DNA of 64,000 bases from Cryptomeria japonica. Taxonomy: Eukaryota > Streptophyta > Pinopsida > Cupressales > Cupressaceae. The position numbers and the translations under genes were made by a program. The stretch covers positions 408,826,889 through 408,890,888 of the forward strand of contig NC_081408.1 in the NCBI RefSeq assembly GCF_030272615.1. The letters are read 5' to 3'. Of the stretch, positions 32,882-44,639 are shown one piece after another; position 1 is the first letter of the stretch, and every line of letters begins with the position of its first letter. Below the pieces are notes generated by a model, which made no database searches, had not been told where the DNA came from, and saw nothing but the letters and a program-made list of their open reading frames with translations.

Positions 32882-34263
32882 GAATGGGATGGCCCGGATA
32901 ATTATCTGGTGGAAGATTGTTGCAAGTTCAGCGCCAATGAAGGGACCAACCCAGAAAATCCACTACAAAAAAATACCCGACTGAGATCAGTCATGCTAAG
33001 CTAATCTAACAGAAATGAAGAGCCCAAATTACTAATGCTAAACTGATCTAAAAGAAATCAAGCAGGGTTAAGCAGATTCTAACGTCTTCATGCCAGACGT
33101 GGCCCTTGTTGAAAATAATGGCAGCTCCGAGCGGGATTGATGCCTGTTCCTATGATGGGAATCGTGGCCAAGTGGACCAGGAAAACAACGAACCCAATTG
33201 GTAGGGGTGCCAAAAGCTGCAAAGCTCTCCTAAGGGTTAGTAATAAGTATAATAGGCATGCCAATGAAGGGCTCAAAGGGCGGCGAAACAAGTAACATAC
33301 CGGGACATGGGAATCCCTGGCGCTTCGTTTGGCGTCTGTGGCAGAGAAAACAGTGTAAACAAGCACAAAGGTGCCCACAATCTCAGCCCCAAACCACCAC
33401 CCTTGGTGTACTAGCCATGAATCACCGAATTCGCACTGCCACCGAGCAATTCGTAGTTGTGATGACCCTCAAAGCCCTTCACCAGTCCTGCTCCACAGAT
33501 GGCGCCCAAACACTGGCATATCATGTACAACTCAGCTTCCTGGCCAGGAACATCCCAAAAGTCAAAAGTCACAACCAGATTAATGTATTTATGTAAAGAT
33601 TAAAATGAGCAGAGAAAACTATAACAAAACAGATTAAAGAAATAACAAGAGACAATACACGATTGATTTATCATAGTTCGGCAAATTTGTTTACATCTAC
33701 ACTCAAAATAGGGAGAATTCTTATTAAACAATATCCAATGCCACACATACATGAACTGCACACAGTCATTTATACAAACATGTTCAGCTATGAAACGAAT
33801 AACTAAGAAAAAACGAAAGATCATCTAACCATTAGGCTTCACATTCCCAACAATTTCACAATACTCACAAAGCCATTATATCATTCCACAATACCCACAA
33901 AGCCCTTAGATCAAACCCCAGAAGACTCTTTGAGTGTACCTGAAATTCCAGCAGTGCAGTAAACAAGAGCGAAGATCATTCCACCGAACGCCCAGGCGAT
34001 GCCCTGGATTCCCACGGTTGAACACGTATCACTTGATCTTTTCACGCCCATGACAGTGAGGATGGTGATGTAGATGAAGAGGAAAGTTGCCATGAACTCT
34101 GGAATTCCTGCTCTCACCATGACTCGAACTCCCCTGGTTCGAACACTGGTGCAGGCCCTGGTTCTGTATAGTCCTTTTCCCTAGTCTGGGCAGCCGTCGC
34201 CAGTGGCTGCCTCTACGAGTACTTGTTTGCTCCAGGCTTTACATCTTCCTCCTTTCCTTCCAT
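32882..34263 (-). pseudogene. PIP1 aquaporin pseudogene (duplicate of 51175-52414)
   Basis: Minus-strand copy of the intact PIP1 gene, about 90% alike in exons and introns. Exon 1 starts at 34263 and has a TAG at codon 17 and a frameshifting loss after the ESW codons. Intron 1 is roughly 200 bp longer and its 3' splice site is gone. In exon 2 the first NPA motif is changed to NLV and a short piece is missing. Exon 3 (about 33230-33088) keeps GTGINPARS but shifts frame after it. Exon 4 is complete only to AIPF, where LINE DNA begins (32881). Homology continues upstream of the ATG to about 34490, so the promoter was copied as well: a genomic duplication, not a retrocopy. Confidence 0.9.
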
Positions 34264-36103
34264 TTCTACTCTCTTTTCTCTTTGTTACTAAATAAAAACT
34301 GCAACTGCAAATGAAATGAAATAAAATGCCTGAGTTGAATAGCAGGGGGAGCAGCATTACTTAAAGAGATGGCTGATGAATGGTTGATGTTGATTGCCAT
34401 GGACACGATGATGATTGACAATGGTCAACCGGACATGCTCAGCCAGTCTACACAGACTTAATAGTCTACACCTAACTCACTCTTGTTTCTTTGCGTTTGT
34501 ATCGAGTGTAATTTTTCCTTAAATTTAAGGAGTTGCAGTGTTCTGTGCGGTTTCAAAGATAAATTGAAATCTTTGAAATCTTATATTAAACAAGGAGTTG
34601 CAGTGTTCAATATAGTGTTTTTATTCAAATTTTTAATTAAGAAAACAAGATAAAAATAGAATCTATAAGAAGAAAAATGATAAATTAGAATCTTTCTTTA
34701 TTTTAATATAATAACTATTTGTTAAATTGGAAACAAGTTTTAAAAGGGGACTCAAATAAGTGTATAGTTCTAATTACAAACATTATTAATAAAAAATTCA
34801 TATAAAAAAATAATTTAAAATGAGATTTCTTAAAACAAGCAGTAAAATTGAATACAAGACACCAGCTCCACAACACCAGCTCCACAAATTATTGCTTAAA
34901 AAATTTAGTAATGGTTAATCAAAATGAGCTACATAAGCTACATAAGAACATGCCCTAACTCTACTTACTCCACTACTTTAGAAATGCGAAGTAACATACA
35001 AAGCACTATCATCCTAGCTATCATTCTTGCTGTGGGGCAGGCAAAAAAGAATTCGAACTTGGTGCTTCAGTCTATGTCTAAGAGTTTCTTCTTCTTCCAT
35101 TCAACACACTACTAATGGCGATTCCTTAAAAGACAGAATGAACTTAATTAGACTCTGTGATTCTCTGAAATTCAAAGTACTCTCTTGATTTCATTCGCTA
35201 GCCAGCCTATATATTGTGTCATGGCTTTTGACCTCTTGATTGGGCTCCCATACTCAAAAGCTTAGTCATTAGAATACTTAATCCCTTTACCAACTTTAAT
35301 TGGAATTCTCTACGCGTCCATTTCAGATTGTTCACATCAAACAATTCCTTGCAAATACTTCCTAATCTCCTTTTTTCGTTGGTAATGCAAGACCCTAAAA
35401 ATTCTATACAGATTTTTTTCTTTTGCCCAAGTTAGCCATATATCAGCTATAGGAAAGATATATTGTGAAAGTTCCTCTTGGAATGAATGGAATTTGAATT
35501 TAAAAATTCACATTTTTCTGATTTATTTCGCCTTCTATAGGGTATTGAAATGGATATTAGTTGCAGAAATATAATTGTGAGTGTTATGTAAAACAGTAAA
35601 TTTTAAGTAAAACAGAAAAAATATGGGGAGATGTGAAAGAGGATTAGTAATCAGTTCATATGACTCCTCGCTTTGAATAAGTTGTGTACAATGCTCCTTT
35701 CATATATGTTTTTTTCTGGTTAACTGTTGTTCAACTCTGTGAAATTCTCTATCCACTATTTTCACAAAAAAAAAATTGATCAGTAAAGGCAGGGCCAGAT
35801 TTATATTAATTATGCCAAAAATACAGTGCTGACATGGCTAGTAGATAATTAACAAAATTCTTGCTGGAAGCATCTGCATGCCTTCCGAGAAATCAAGAAG
35901 GAGAGCAACCAGACAAGCAGACCATACTAAACATATAGTGTCCTTCCGAGCCTAACATATAAAGTCGTTTAAAAAACTATAAAGAGTCTGAGTGGCAGAT
36001 TTTTTACTGCCAAATTAACAGAAATTGTACTTGTTAAAGCCAAAATTACTTGCTCGAGAGTCTAAAACAAATAAAAAACTTTATACAGAACTCAATAAGG
36101 AAC
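34264..36103. other. duplicated PIP 5' flank, then non-coding DNA
   Basis: 34264-34490 matches the 5' flank of the intact PIP1 gene. A short further match (CTCTACTTACTCCACTACTTTAG near 34957) to 52640 suggests that about 450 bp was inserted or diverged in between. The remainder to 36103 has no coding pattern. Confidence 0.5.
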
Positions 36104-36247
36104 CTAGCTCGCAGTTTCATTGGTGGCTTCAGATTGAGGAGTCGCATTCCTCGCTCTCCCACGGCCTCTGCTCAGAGGGCGGCTCCTACCACGGCCATGT
36201 CTAGACCCGCGACGACCCTTGCCTCCGTCCCTGCATGCCTGCTCCAC
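36104..36247 (-). CDS. Arg/Gly-rich terminal exon of an unidentified gene
   Basis: On the minus strand, a TTAG 3' splice site (ending 36248) is followed by 48 in-frame codons and a TAG (36106-36104). The peptide is ACRDGGKGRRGSRHGRGRSR, then RGRGRARN, then a Ser/Thr/Glu-rich end finishing NETAS. RG-rich tails of this type end many nuclear RNA- or DNA-binding proteins. The exon is phase 0, G+C-rich and free of stops, unlike the AT-rich surroundings. Upstream exons are not seen. They may lie beyond the copia insertion at 36984-42400 or be lost. The gene cannot be named. Confidence 0.45.
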   Translation of the reverse strand: MEQACRDGGKGRRGSRHGRGRSRPLSRGRGRARNATPQSEATNETAS

Positions 36248-36983
36248 CTAAGGATTCTCATCTTCTTAGTAAATTCATATTAGTAAATCAATTTTCATAA
36301 TAATTTAATGTATTCTAATCATGGTATAATGATAGAGAGAGTGTAGAGACAATAAGATATAATGATAGAGAGAGAAGACAATAAGATAGATACAAAATAA
36401 TAAATTGAAGAAGAAATAAATGAACAAAGTTATTTTTTAAAGATGTGAAAAACTAAACTAAAAAATCTCTTTATAAATGATCCATGTTAAAGATGAAACT
36501 AGAAGTTTCCTGACATTGCATATTTAACAATAACAAATTTTATTTTCAATCAATGAATTATATATTCATAATATTATATTGAACATCTTCTATAATGAAT
36601 CTTTATATTTTATTTTTAAAATTCCCTTCTTAAATTTATTCTTATAACTAAACAAAATTTAAAATTTCCTTCTTAAATTTATTCTTATAACAAAACAAAA
36701 CTTATTGAAATGCATTTTCCTTTTTGCAATTCTTATCTTTAAAAAAATAAACACATACAAATCTTGTACACTCGCTCCTTTCCTCTCTACTATTACCTCT
36801 TACTATTTTTTAGAGCTGCTCCCACAAAAAAAGTAAAGGTCTATACTCCTAATACAAAGAAAAGAAAACTGCCTAATGTATACAATATTTATAAGTTGAA
36901 ACCAAAGCGAAGAACATAATTAAGATATGTCAGCACTATGCACAGTTTTATCTCGTTCTCATTGCAAGAATAAACTTCGTATA
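36248..36983. other. non-coding, possible intron of the RG-rich gene
   Basis: AT-rich, with a short direct duplication (ATAATGATAGAGAGAG near 36329 and 36360). No coding pattern. Confidence 0.4.
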
Positions 36984-37285
36984 TGTTGGAAGTTGAAGTC
37001 CAACAGACTCCTTCCCTGTTTGCCGCCAAAACTATTGGCTATTCACATTCTCTTTGCAAGCTTTTTAAGAGCTGATTGTAATTCATTTCAAAAGGTTAAT
37101 TGCTGTAGCTGAATGCAGTTGTATATGTGTAAACCAGATTGGTGAATAATAGAGTAATTCCCTTGCTTCAAGTGTGGATGTAGGCAATTGCCGAACCACG
37201 ATAAATCTGTGTGTCTCATTGTTTGTGTTGTGTGTTATTAATTCTATTTATCTGTTGTTTTCAATTTGATTTCTTCATCCTAACA
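36984..37285 (+). repeat. 5' LTR of the Tork-like copia
   Basis: Starts TGTTGGAAGTTGAAG and ends CATCCTAACA. It is 302 bp and pairs with 42099-42400. Confidence 0.95.
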
Positions 37286-37287
37286 AT

Positions 37288-37299
37288 TGGTATCAGAGC
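37288..37299 (+). other. primer-binding site, initiator Met tRNA
   Basis: TGGTATCAGAGC, two bases after the LTR end, complementary to the 3' end of plant initiator methionine tRNA. This is the usual copia PBS. Confidence 0.95.
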
Positions 37300-37345
37300 G
37301 AGGTTAGATCATTGTTTAGATTTTGGTGTTTGAATTTCCAAAATC

Positions 37346-38105
37346 ATGGAAGAATCAAAGATAGAGAAGTTCTCCAGTCAGAGCTTCAGATTATGGAAAG
37401 TGCAGATGGAATCTTTGTTGATAAAGCAAGACCTTTCAATTGCGTTTGAAGGGAAAGCAAAGAAACTAGCTGGGATGGCTGATGAAGATTTTGAAAAATT
37501 GGACAAGAAGACGAGAGCGACAATCTTTCTCTTGCTGTCCAATAATGTTATCTTCAATGTCACGGGTGATGCAACAACAAAAGATGTATGGGATAGATTC
37601 TCAGCCATGTATGAAATGGCTTCAACTGCAAATAAAGTTTTTATTATGAAGCGCTTGTACAAACTGAAAATGAAGGAAGGTTGTGCTATGGAAAACCACA
37701 TCAATGAATTTAATACATTGATTAGTCAAGCGACTTCGGTGGGGATGACACAAGATGATGAAAGCAAGGCTGCTTTATTATTGTGTTCTTTACCAAGCAG
37801 CTGGGATGGTGTTGTAACAGCAGTTAGCACATCTATATCCGGTAAAAATAAGTTAGTTTTTATTGATGTAGTAGCTACTCTTCTCAGCGAAGATTTGAGA
37901 AGAAAGAATGATGAACCTTCATCCGGTGAAGCTTTAACGGTGGTCAGCACTGATAATAGAGGTAGAAGTCATAATAGAGGCAGAAATAATTACCATAGAT
38001 GATCGAAATCAGCAAAGAGAAATGGTGAATGTTGGTTTTGTGGCAAAGTTGGTCATGTGAAAAAGGATTACAGAAATTTCAAAAGAGCACAAGAGAGAGT
38101 GCCGG
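37346..38105 (+). pseudogene. copia gag (UBN2 type) with zinc knuckle
   Basis: MEESKIEKFSSQSFRLWKVQ begins the UBN2-type capsid region. VWDRFSAMYEMASTANKVFI and LLCSLPSSWDGVVTAVS are standard phrases. It ends in an Arg/Gly-rich stretch and a zinc-knuckle region (CWFCGKVGHVKKD) near 38029. Gag packages the element RNA in virus-like particles. Confidence 0.85.
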
Positions 38106-39440
38106 ACAGCGAAGCAAATACAGTTTATGATAAAGATGATAGCGTTTTAATCCTTTCAACAACTGACATTACTTCGGATTCATGGGTGCTTGATTCCGGT
38201 GCCTCCTATCATGCTACCTCATGTCTTGAAGCATTCATTAACTACCATGAAGGTCACTTTGGCAATGTTTTTTTAGGAGATAACAAAGCTTGTGAAATTA
38301 CAGGCAAAGGGGATGTATTTCTGCCATTAGAAGGTGGTAAAACATGGCTACTCAAAGATGTTCGCCATGTCCCAAAATTGAAGCAGAATTTGATATCCGT
38401 TGGACAGCTCTTTGGTCAAGGTCTTAATGTTAATTTTCTCCCGGATACATGGAAAGTAACACATGGTACCATGTTGATTGCAAATGGTAACAAAGTGGGA
38501 AGCCTATACATTTTTAAGACTCGTGGTGAAGTGGGAGCTGCAATGGTGATTGAGGATAGCAAAGCGGATCTTTGGCATCAAAGACTTGGGCATATTAGCA
38601 AGAAAGGTCTCCATGTTATGCATATAAGAAATCAGCTACCGGGCCTCAAGCTTGTTGACTTAGCCTTTTGTGAACATTGCCTCTATGGCAAACAAAAGAG
38701 AGTCAGTTTTTTGAAAGGTGGGCGTGACACAAAGACAACACCGCTGGAGCTTATATACTTGGATGTTTTTGGACCAACTGAGGTAACCTCCATTGGAGGA
38801 GCTAACTATTTTGTAACATTTCTTGATGATTGTACAAGAAAGGTATGGATTTATATGCTTTCTAGGAAATCTAAAGTATTTTCAAAATTTAAAATTTTCA
38901 AGGCATTAGTTGAAAATCAGATTGGGCATAGGATTAAATGCTTACAAACCGATAATGGTGGGGAATCTTGCTCACATGAATTTGATATTTTTTTTATTGA
39001 TAATGAGATTAGAAGAATCAAGGTTGTTCCTTTCACTCCTCAAGAAAACGGTGAAACCGAGAGGATGAATTAAAACAATCCTTGAGAAGGCACGATGTAT
39101 GTTGTCTAATGCAGGTTTAGGCAAAGAATTTTGGGCAAAAGCGTGTAACACAGCAGTGTACTTAATCAACCAAAGTCCATCATCTAAATTGGATTTTGGT
39201 ATTCTGGAAAAGGAATGGCAAGGGAAGAGGATTTCATACTCACATCTTCATGTGTTTGGATGCGAAGCCTTCTCGCATATACCCAAGGAAAAGCGAACGA
39301 AATTGGATCCAAAGTCGCTAAAATATATCTTTGTGGGTATGGAGAAGAGCAGTTTGGTTTCAGATTGTGGGATCCAGTTCACAAAAAGATCATTTGCAGC
39401 AGGGATGTAGTTTTTCATGAAACTTCCTTTCCCACACTTC
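38106..39440 (+). pseudogene. copia protease and integrase
   Basis: The protease core SWVLDSGASYHATSC lies near 38180. The pre-integrase zinc region LWHQRLGHISKKGLHVMH is near 38570. Integrase carries LIYLDVFGPTEVTSIGG, FVTFLDDCTRKVWIYML, CLQTDNGGES and VPFTPQENGETERMN. It ends with YSHLHVFGCEAFSHIPKEKR and the WDPVHKKIICSRDVVFHE block near 39367-39420. Confidence 0.85.
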
Positions 39441-40450
39441 AAGATGCAAATAAATCAGAGACAGATTATGTCCCTATGTCTCTATTTCAGAATTCAACTA
39501 CCAGTGCTCTGCCTCCGGTCTCTCATTCAGTGGGAGCTCCTATGACATCTACATCTGTTGAATACAATTCTCAGTCTGAGAATGATGAAGTGAGTGTTGA
39601 AAATGTTTGGTCTCCTTTTAATTCAGAATTTGGGGGTCTGTTAAACAGAACAAATCCTCCCCAACATAGCATTGATGTTGGAAGAAACAAAGAAGATCAC
39701 CATTATGGTGAGCAACCTGGCTCACATTATTCCATTTTGGTTGGGCATCCTCCCCGGTGCCCTGCACCTCCACCACACTCTGCAAATCAAAATGCATTCT
39801 CCCCAAGGCATGATGCACTGCCTTCATGTGCAGCACACCCTCTCCCGCAGTCCTCACACTCTGCAGCTTGTTGTTCTCCCCATGAGCTCCCTGTTGGCCC
39901 TCCTTCCACGGCCTCCCCACCCCGCGGGCCCTCCCTGCAGACTCCTCGCGACCCCCCAGTAGCTCCCTCTCCTTCGCAGACCCACTCCTGTGCGCTCACC
40001 ACCTACCCTCACGCCACAACCCCTCCTTCTCTGTAGGCCCACTCCACGGGTTCATCGCCACCAAAGACCATTGTCGCTGACAGTGATGGTGTCGTGGAAG
40101 ATTATCCACGTGGTCTCTGCCCTAGCAAAATCAACATGGTCATGGGCTCCATTCTAGAGCAACCTCCTCTGCGAACCCATAGCAGTGTCATCTCTCTCCC
40201 GTGCAGAACATGGGGGACTTTTCTGATCGGCCTTCACACAATGTGGACAAAAATCCACTAGATTTCGATTACCATGCAAACAGGGACACTAACAGACTCA
40301 AAAACAGAGGGAGTGATGTTAATGTGATTAAATAGAGATCACAAAAATTGAATGACTCTACTACTGTAATAGAGAGTCAATTGAGAAAATTAACCAGATA
40401 GAGGCTACCTCCTGTGAAGTTCTCCAATTATTACTTACTGTTTTGTGAAG
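39441..40450 (+). pseudogene. integrase-RT linker with Pro-rich, GC-rich insert
   Basis: The variable linker between integrase and RT is about 1 kb, with a G+C-rich Pro/Ser/His-rich segment at about 39745-40035 (for example PPSTASPPRGPSLQTPRDPP). Linkers of Tork elements are variable, but this block differs sharply in composition from the AT-rich rest of the element. Confidence 0.6.
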
Positions 40451-42036
40451 AGGTTGAACTTTCTTTGCTCATCTCTGATCAAACAGAGCCTGCAACATAC
40501 AAAGAGGCTTGTAAAAATGTAGATCATGATAACTGGCACACTGCAATGTGCGAAGAAATGGATGCACTAGTGAGAAATCAGACATGGGATTTGGTGCCAA
40601 TTCCACCTGACAGAAAGGCATTGAGAAATAAATGGGTGTATAAACTAAAAGATGAAGCCGATGGTCACAAAAGATTTTGAGCAAGATTGGTTGTAAAGGG
40701 ATATGCTCAGCAGAAAGACCTCAACTTCAAAGAAATTTTCTCGCCACTAGTTAAAATGACTACCATCCGAGCAGTATTGGGCTTAGTTGTAGCTTGGGAT
40801 CTTGAACTTGAACAGTTAGATGTGAAGATGACTTTTCTCCATGGCGACCTTGATGAGGAACTATTTATGCATCAGTCGGAAGGGTTCATTAAAAAGGGGC
40901 AGGAACACCTTTATTCTAGATTGAAACGCAGTTTGTATGGGCTTAAGCAAGCCCCTCGGCAGTGGTATCTTAAATTTGACAAGTTCATGATTGGTCACAA
41001 TTTTATTCGCATCGATTCTGATCCTTGTATCTATTACAAGAAGCTTCCTAATGGCAAATTTATTATTATTCTCCTTTATGTGGATGATATGCTAGTAGCT
41101 GGCACAAGCATGAGGATTGTGAGTGAACTTAAAACTCACTTAGCAAAGGAATTTGCCATGAAAGATTTAGGGGCAGCAAAGAAGATCCTAGGAATGACTA
41201 TTTTTCAGGATAGAAAAAAGAGAGAACTCAAACTATCTCAGCAAGACTACATTAAAAAAGTCTTGGACAGATTTGGTATGGCAGATGCTAAGTCTGTTTG
41301 TGTACCTTTAGCCTCTCATTTTCAGTTGTCTTCTCAATTGTGTCCTAAAACACAAGAAGATAAGGATTTTATGGATAAAATTCCATACAAATCTACAGTT
41401 GGAAGCCTCATGTATGCTATGGTGTCTACTTGATCGGACATTGCTCATGTCGTGGGATTGGTGAGCAGATTTATGGCTAATCCGGGCAAATCACATTGGG
41501 AGGTGGTTAAGTACATCTTGAGATATCTCAAAGGTACTTCTGATTTTTGTTTATGGTTTGGAAAGGACAAGGCAGTTTTGCAAGGGTTCACTGATTCTGA
41601 TTTTGTCGGTGACTTAGACAAAAGAAAGTCTACTTCTGGTTATGCTTTCACATTTGTCGGGGCAGCGATTAGTTGGGCTTCGAAATTGCAAAATACAGTT
41701 GCTCAATCAACCGCGGAAGCATAATAAATAGCTCTTTCTGAGGGAGCAAAAGAGATGGTATGGTTGCAACTCTTATTCAGCGAGTTGGGTTTGAAGAAAT
41801 TAGATTTTGCTTTGTTTTGTGATAAAGTGCAATTTTTATGACTAAACATCAGACATCTCAGCCGCGGTCAAAACATGTTGATTTTCGCAGTCATATGTTC
41901 GCCATATGGTCGAAGAAGGCAAGTTTCATGTAGATAAGATTCATACTGACCTGAATCCAGTTGATGTGCTCACTAAAGTGGTTAAGTGGGAGAAGTTTGA
42001 TTTCTGTCGAGCTTCTCTCGGCCTTTCCAATAACTG
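40451..42036 (+). pseudogene. copia reverse transcriptase and RNase H
   Basis: The RT opens with EPATYKEACKNVDHDNWHTA and WDLVPIPPDRKALRNKWVYK. It continues with LEQLDVKMTFLHGDLDEELF, SLYGLKQAPRQWYLKFDKFM and the catalytic YVDDML. RNase H has LQGFTDSDFVGDLDKRKSTS and SWASKLQNTVAQSTAEA, and the usual C-terminal region up to about 42036. Confidence 0.9.
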
Positions 42037-42098
42037 ATAGCAGAACTGAGTGGGGGAATCTACTTGCTACAGCAGTTCATTGGCCTTCAGTGGGAGAT

Positions 42099-42400
42099 TG
42101 TTGGAAGTTGAAGTCCAACGGACTCCTTCCCTGTTTGCCGCCAAAACTATTGGCTATTCACATTCTCTTTGCAAGCTCTTTAAGAGCTGATTGTAATTCA
42201 TTTCAAAAGGTTAATTGTTGTACCTGAATGCAGTTGTATATGTGTAAACTAGATTGGTGAATAATAGAGTAATTCCCTTGCTTCAAGTGTGGATGTAGGC
42301 AATTGCCGAACCACGATAAATTTGTGTGTTTCATTGTTTGCGTTGTGTGTTATTAATTATGTTTATCTGTTGTTTTCAATTCGATTTCTTCATCCTAACA
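42099..42400 (+). repeat. 3' LTR of the Tork-like copia
   Basis: 302 bp, TGTTGG...CCTAACA. A short purine-rich tract (AGTGGGAGA) precedes it. GTATA follows. Confidence 0.95.
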
Positions 42401-42521
42401 GTATATTCATCTTCAAACGTAGCATATGGACCTTATCCAATGGGCGACGACGACGATTGAAATTATGCCCAAGATTAAATCTGCATACAATAAAAATATA
42501 TCCTCAATAATGATTGTATTA

Positions 42522-43011
42522 GGGAAGAGCACCAATGGCCGTCATAGTTAACTTCGCGCACCCACAGATTCTAAATGGTACATCGGATTTTGATTATTAT
42601 GTTTTAGTTGTCTTCGTATGCGCCTTAACTGCTTATAGTTATTGATCTGGCTTATGGGTAGTAACGATGCACGTTGTGCAATCAGTTATGCGCACAAAAG
42701 TAAAAAAGTACACATTTCAAAGTGTTGCCTGATACCTAACTAAAGACGTTCCAGTAACTGTCAACTCAAAATCGCTAGTACTTGTTGACAAATGTCCCAA
42801 TAGTGGTGCACAAATGTTCCAATAGTGGTACACAAATGGGACAAATGTTCCAATAGTTGTGCACAAATGGGCCAATTAATTACAAAAAATGATTGGCTAT
42901 TGGTACAAAACAAATTTATTAATGGTGTTTTCACTATGACAGCTATTGGGAGGTCAACATGATAATAAGGTGACGGTTATTGGAACTATGTTATCTATTG
43001 GTGCTCTTCCC
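42522..43011. mobile_element. MITE-like element, 490 bp
   Basis: Perfect 15-base terminal inverted repeats, GGGAAGAGCACCAAT at the left and its complement at the right. Flanks TTA (left) and CTA (right) could be a diverged 3-bp target duplication of Harbinger/Tourist type. Near 42783-42880, a unit CAAATGTTCCAATAGTGGT is repeated about three times. No ORF. Confidence 0.7.
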
Positions 43012-44614
43012 CTAGTAAATTAATTAATAGAAATTAGAAATTTGATTAAAAAATATTATACGTAATATATAAAAAATAAATATTAATTTGATTATTAGAT
43101 TATTAAAATTAATAGAAAGAGAGATAAATGTTCTTTCTGAATTTATTAAATAAAAAATTTAATTGTAAATTATAAAATTGTTGTTCAAATTTTTTGTTTT
43201 TTTTAGTGATTGACCAAACTAATTAAAATTGAATTGAATTGAATGGCCTTAGCAAAAACTAATAATATTTGATAATGGTTGAGAAAAATTTAAATTTTTA
43301 GGACAAATGTAATGAGTGAAATTTGAAATGTAAAATAAAATATTTTAAAGTGAGTATAGATCATCACTTCGTAGTGCAAAGTATATAAGAAGGAATTTAT
43401 TATTAAGAGGGTTTATCCATATTTTAAAAAGGTTTGCATTATTTAACATAAAATATTGTTTACTATTAAAAATATGCTTTTATACCATTACAATAAATGA
43501 CACAAATAATTTTCTTTTTACTAAAATATATTTCTATTTTAACAAGCATGCGTTTTTTATAAATTGAAAAATATACTAGATTAAATATATCTAGCAACTC
43601 AAAGTAACAGTTTGAAAAATCAACTATTCTCTTAAAAATATCTACTTCTTTAATGCATTTATATGTCCAACATGTATTATATTCACATATGAATGCAAAA
43701 ACATTGGTTAATAAAAACTAGAAGCATTTAATTTGACGTGTTTGTGACACTTAAATGCATGGAAAGGAAGAAAAATATTTTTTATTATTTTTTAATTTAA
43801 TTTTATTTATTTTATCCTCTCGTGCACTCAATTATCTAATGCTAATTATATCCACATTTCCACCTCTCACTATGTGTTTAGTTGATCAATCAATTTGTAT
43901 ATCTTGTGCAATCAGTTAACTTCATAATTATCTCAATCTAATATCATTAATTATAGGGATAAGAAGGAATATAAAATAAAAATATAATAATAACAATAAT
44001 TTGGTAATATAAAATAATAATATATCAAAACATAATAATATAATCATATCTTGATAATAATTTAATACTAATTATAGCATAATAATATAATAAAATTTTA
44101 AATAGAATAATGAACAAATATGGTATCTTTCGGCGTACTTTACCTATATTCCTCTTAAGATAGGTATGCTAGTATTACTTGATTAAATAAAGCTCATCCT
44201 ACATTCATACACATGTTAGAGTATAAGAATATCATTTTAGCATATTATCCACATCATATTTCATCACATCATCATATACACATACAACAAAAATAAAAGG
44301 ACATATCATCTTGCACATAGAATCATATTAGTATGCAATATCCATCATAAATCCATCACATACATACTTATGATAATCTACATCCATCATAGCATCCAAG
44401 GCATCCAAGATATAGATTGCATATCATATATAGAAGCATGAGCATAAAAGAATCATAAAGTGCATACATCCATTGAATAAAAAATATAAAGTACAAAAAG
44501 TGTCACATAGGTATCATGAATTATTCATCGCATATTGAACACCATAAAAAGAACAATAATGCATATATGAAGCATCATGCACATCATATAGGTTTTTCCG
44601 TCAAAACTGCATCT
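43012..44614. other. no gene seen
   Basis: Very AT-rich, with runs of ATAATA words near 43970-44100 and CATCATA-type words near 44220-44500. No coding pattern. Confidence 0.6.
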
Positions 44615-44637
44615 TGTGTGTGTGTGTGTGTGTGTGT
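44615..44637 (+). repeat. (TG)n microsatellite
   Basis: About 11 TG units. Confidence 0.95.
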
Positions 44638-44639
44638 TA

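Larger units (their letters stand above)
36984..42400 (+). mobile_element. near-complete Ty1/copia element, Tork/Tnt1-like
   Basis: Both LTRs (302 bp each), a PBS, all pol domains in copia order and a 5-bp target duplication (GTATA at 36979-36983 and 42401-42405) are present: 5417 bp in all. The LTRs differ at 11 of 302 positions (3.6%) by direct comparison, so the insertion is of moderate age: about 1-2 million years at grass-like rates, several times more at slow tree-like rates. The gag and integrase wording is close to tobacco Tnt1. It carries a handful of breaks and is treated as a fossil. Confidence 0.95.

Noticed and set aside
39618-40042. Antisense ORFs in the copia linker
   Set aside because: Arise from the G+C-rich Pro-coding block on the other strand.
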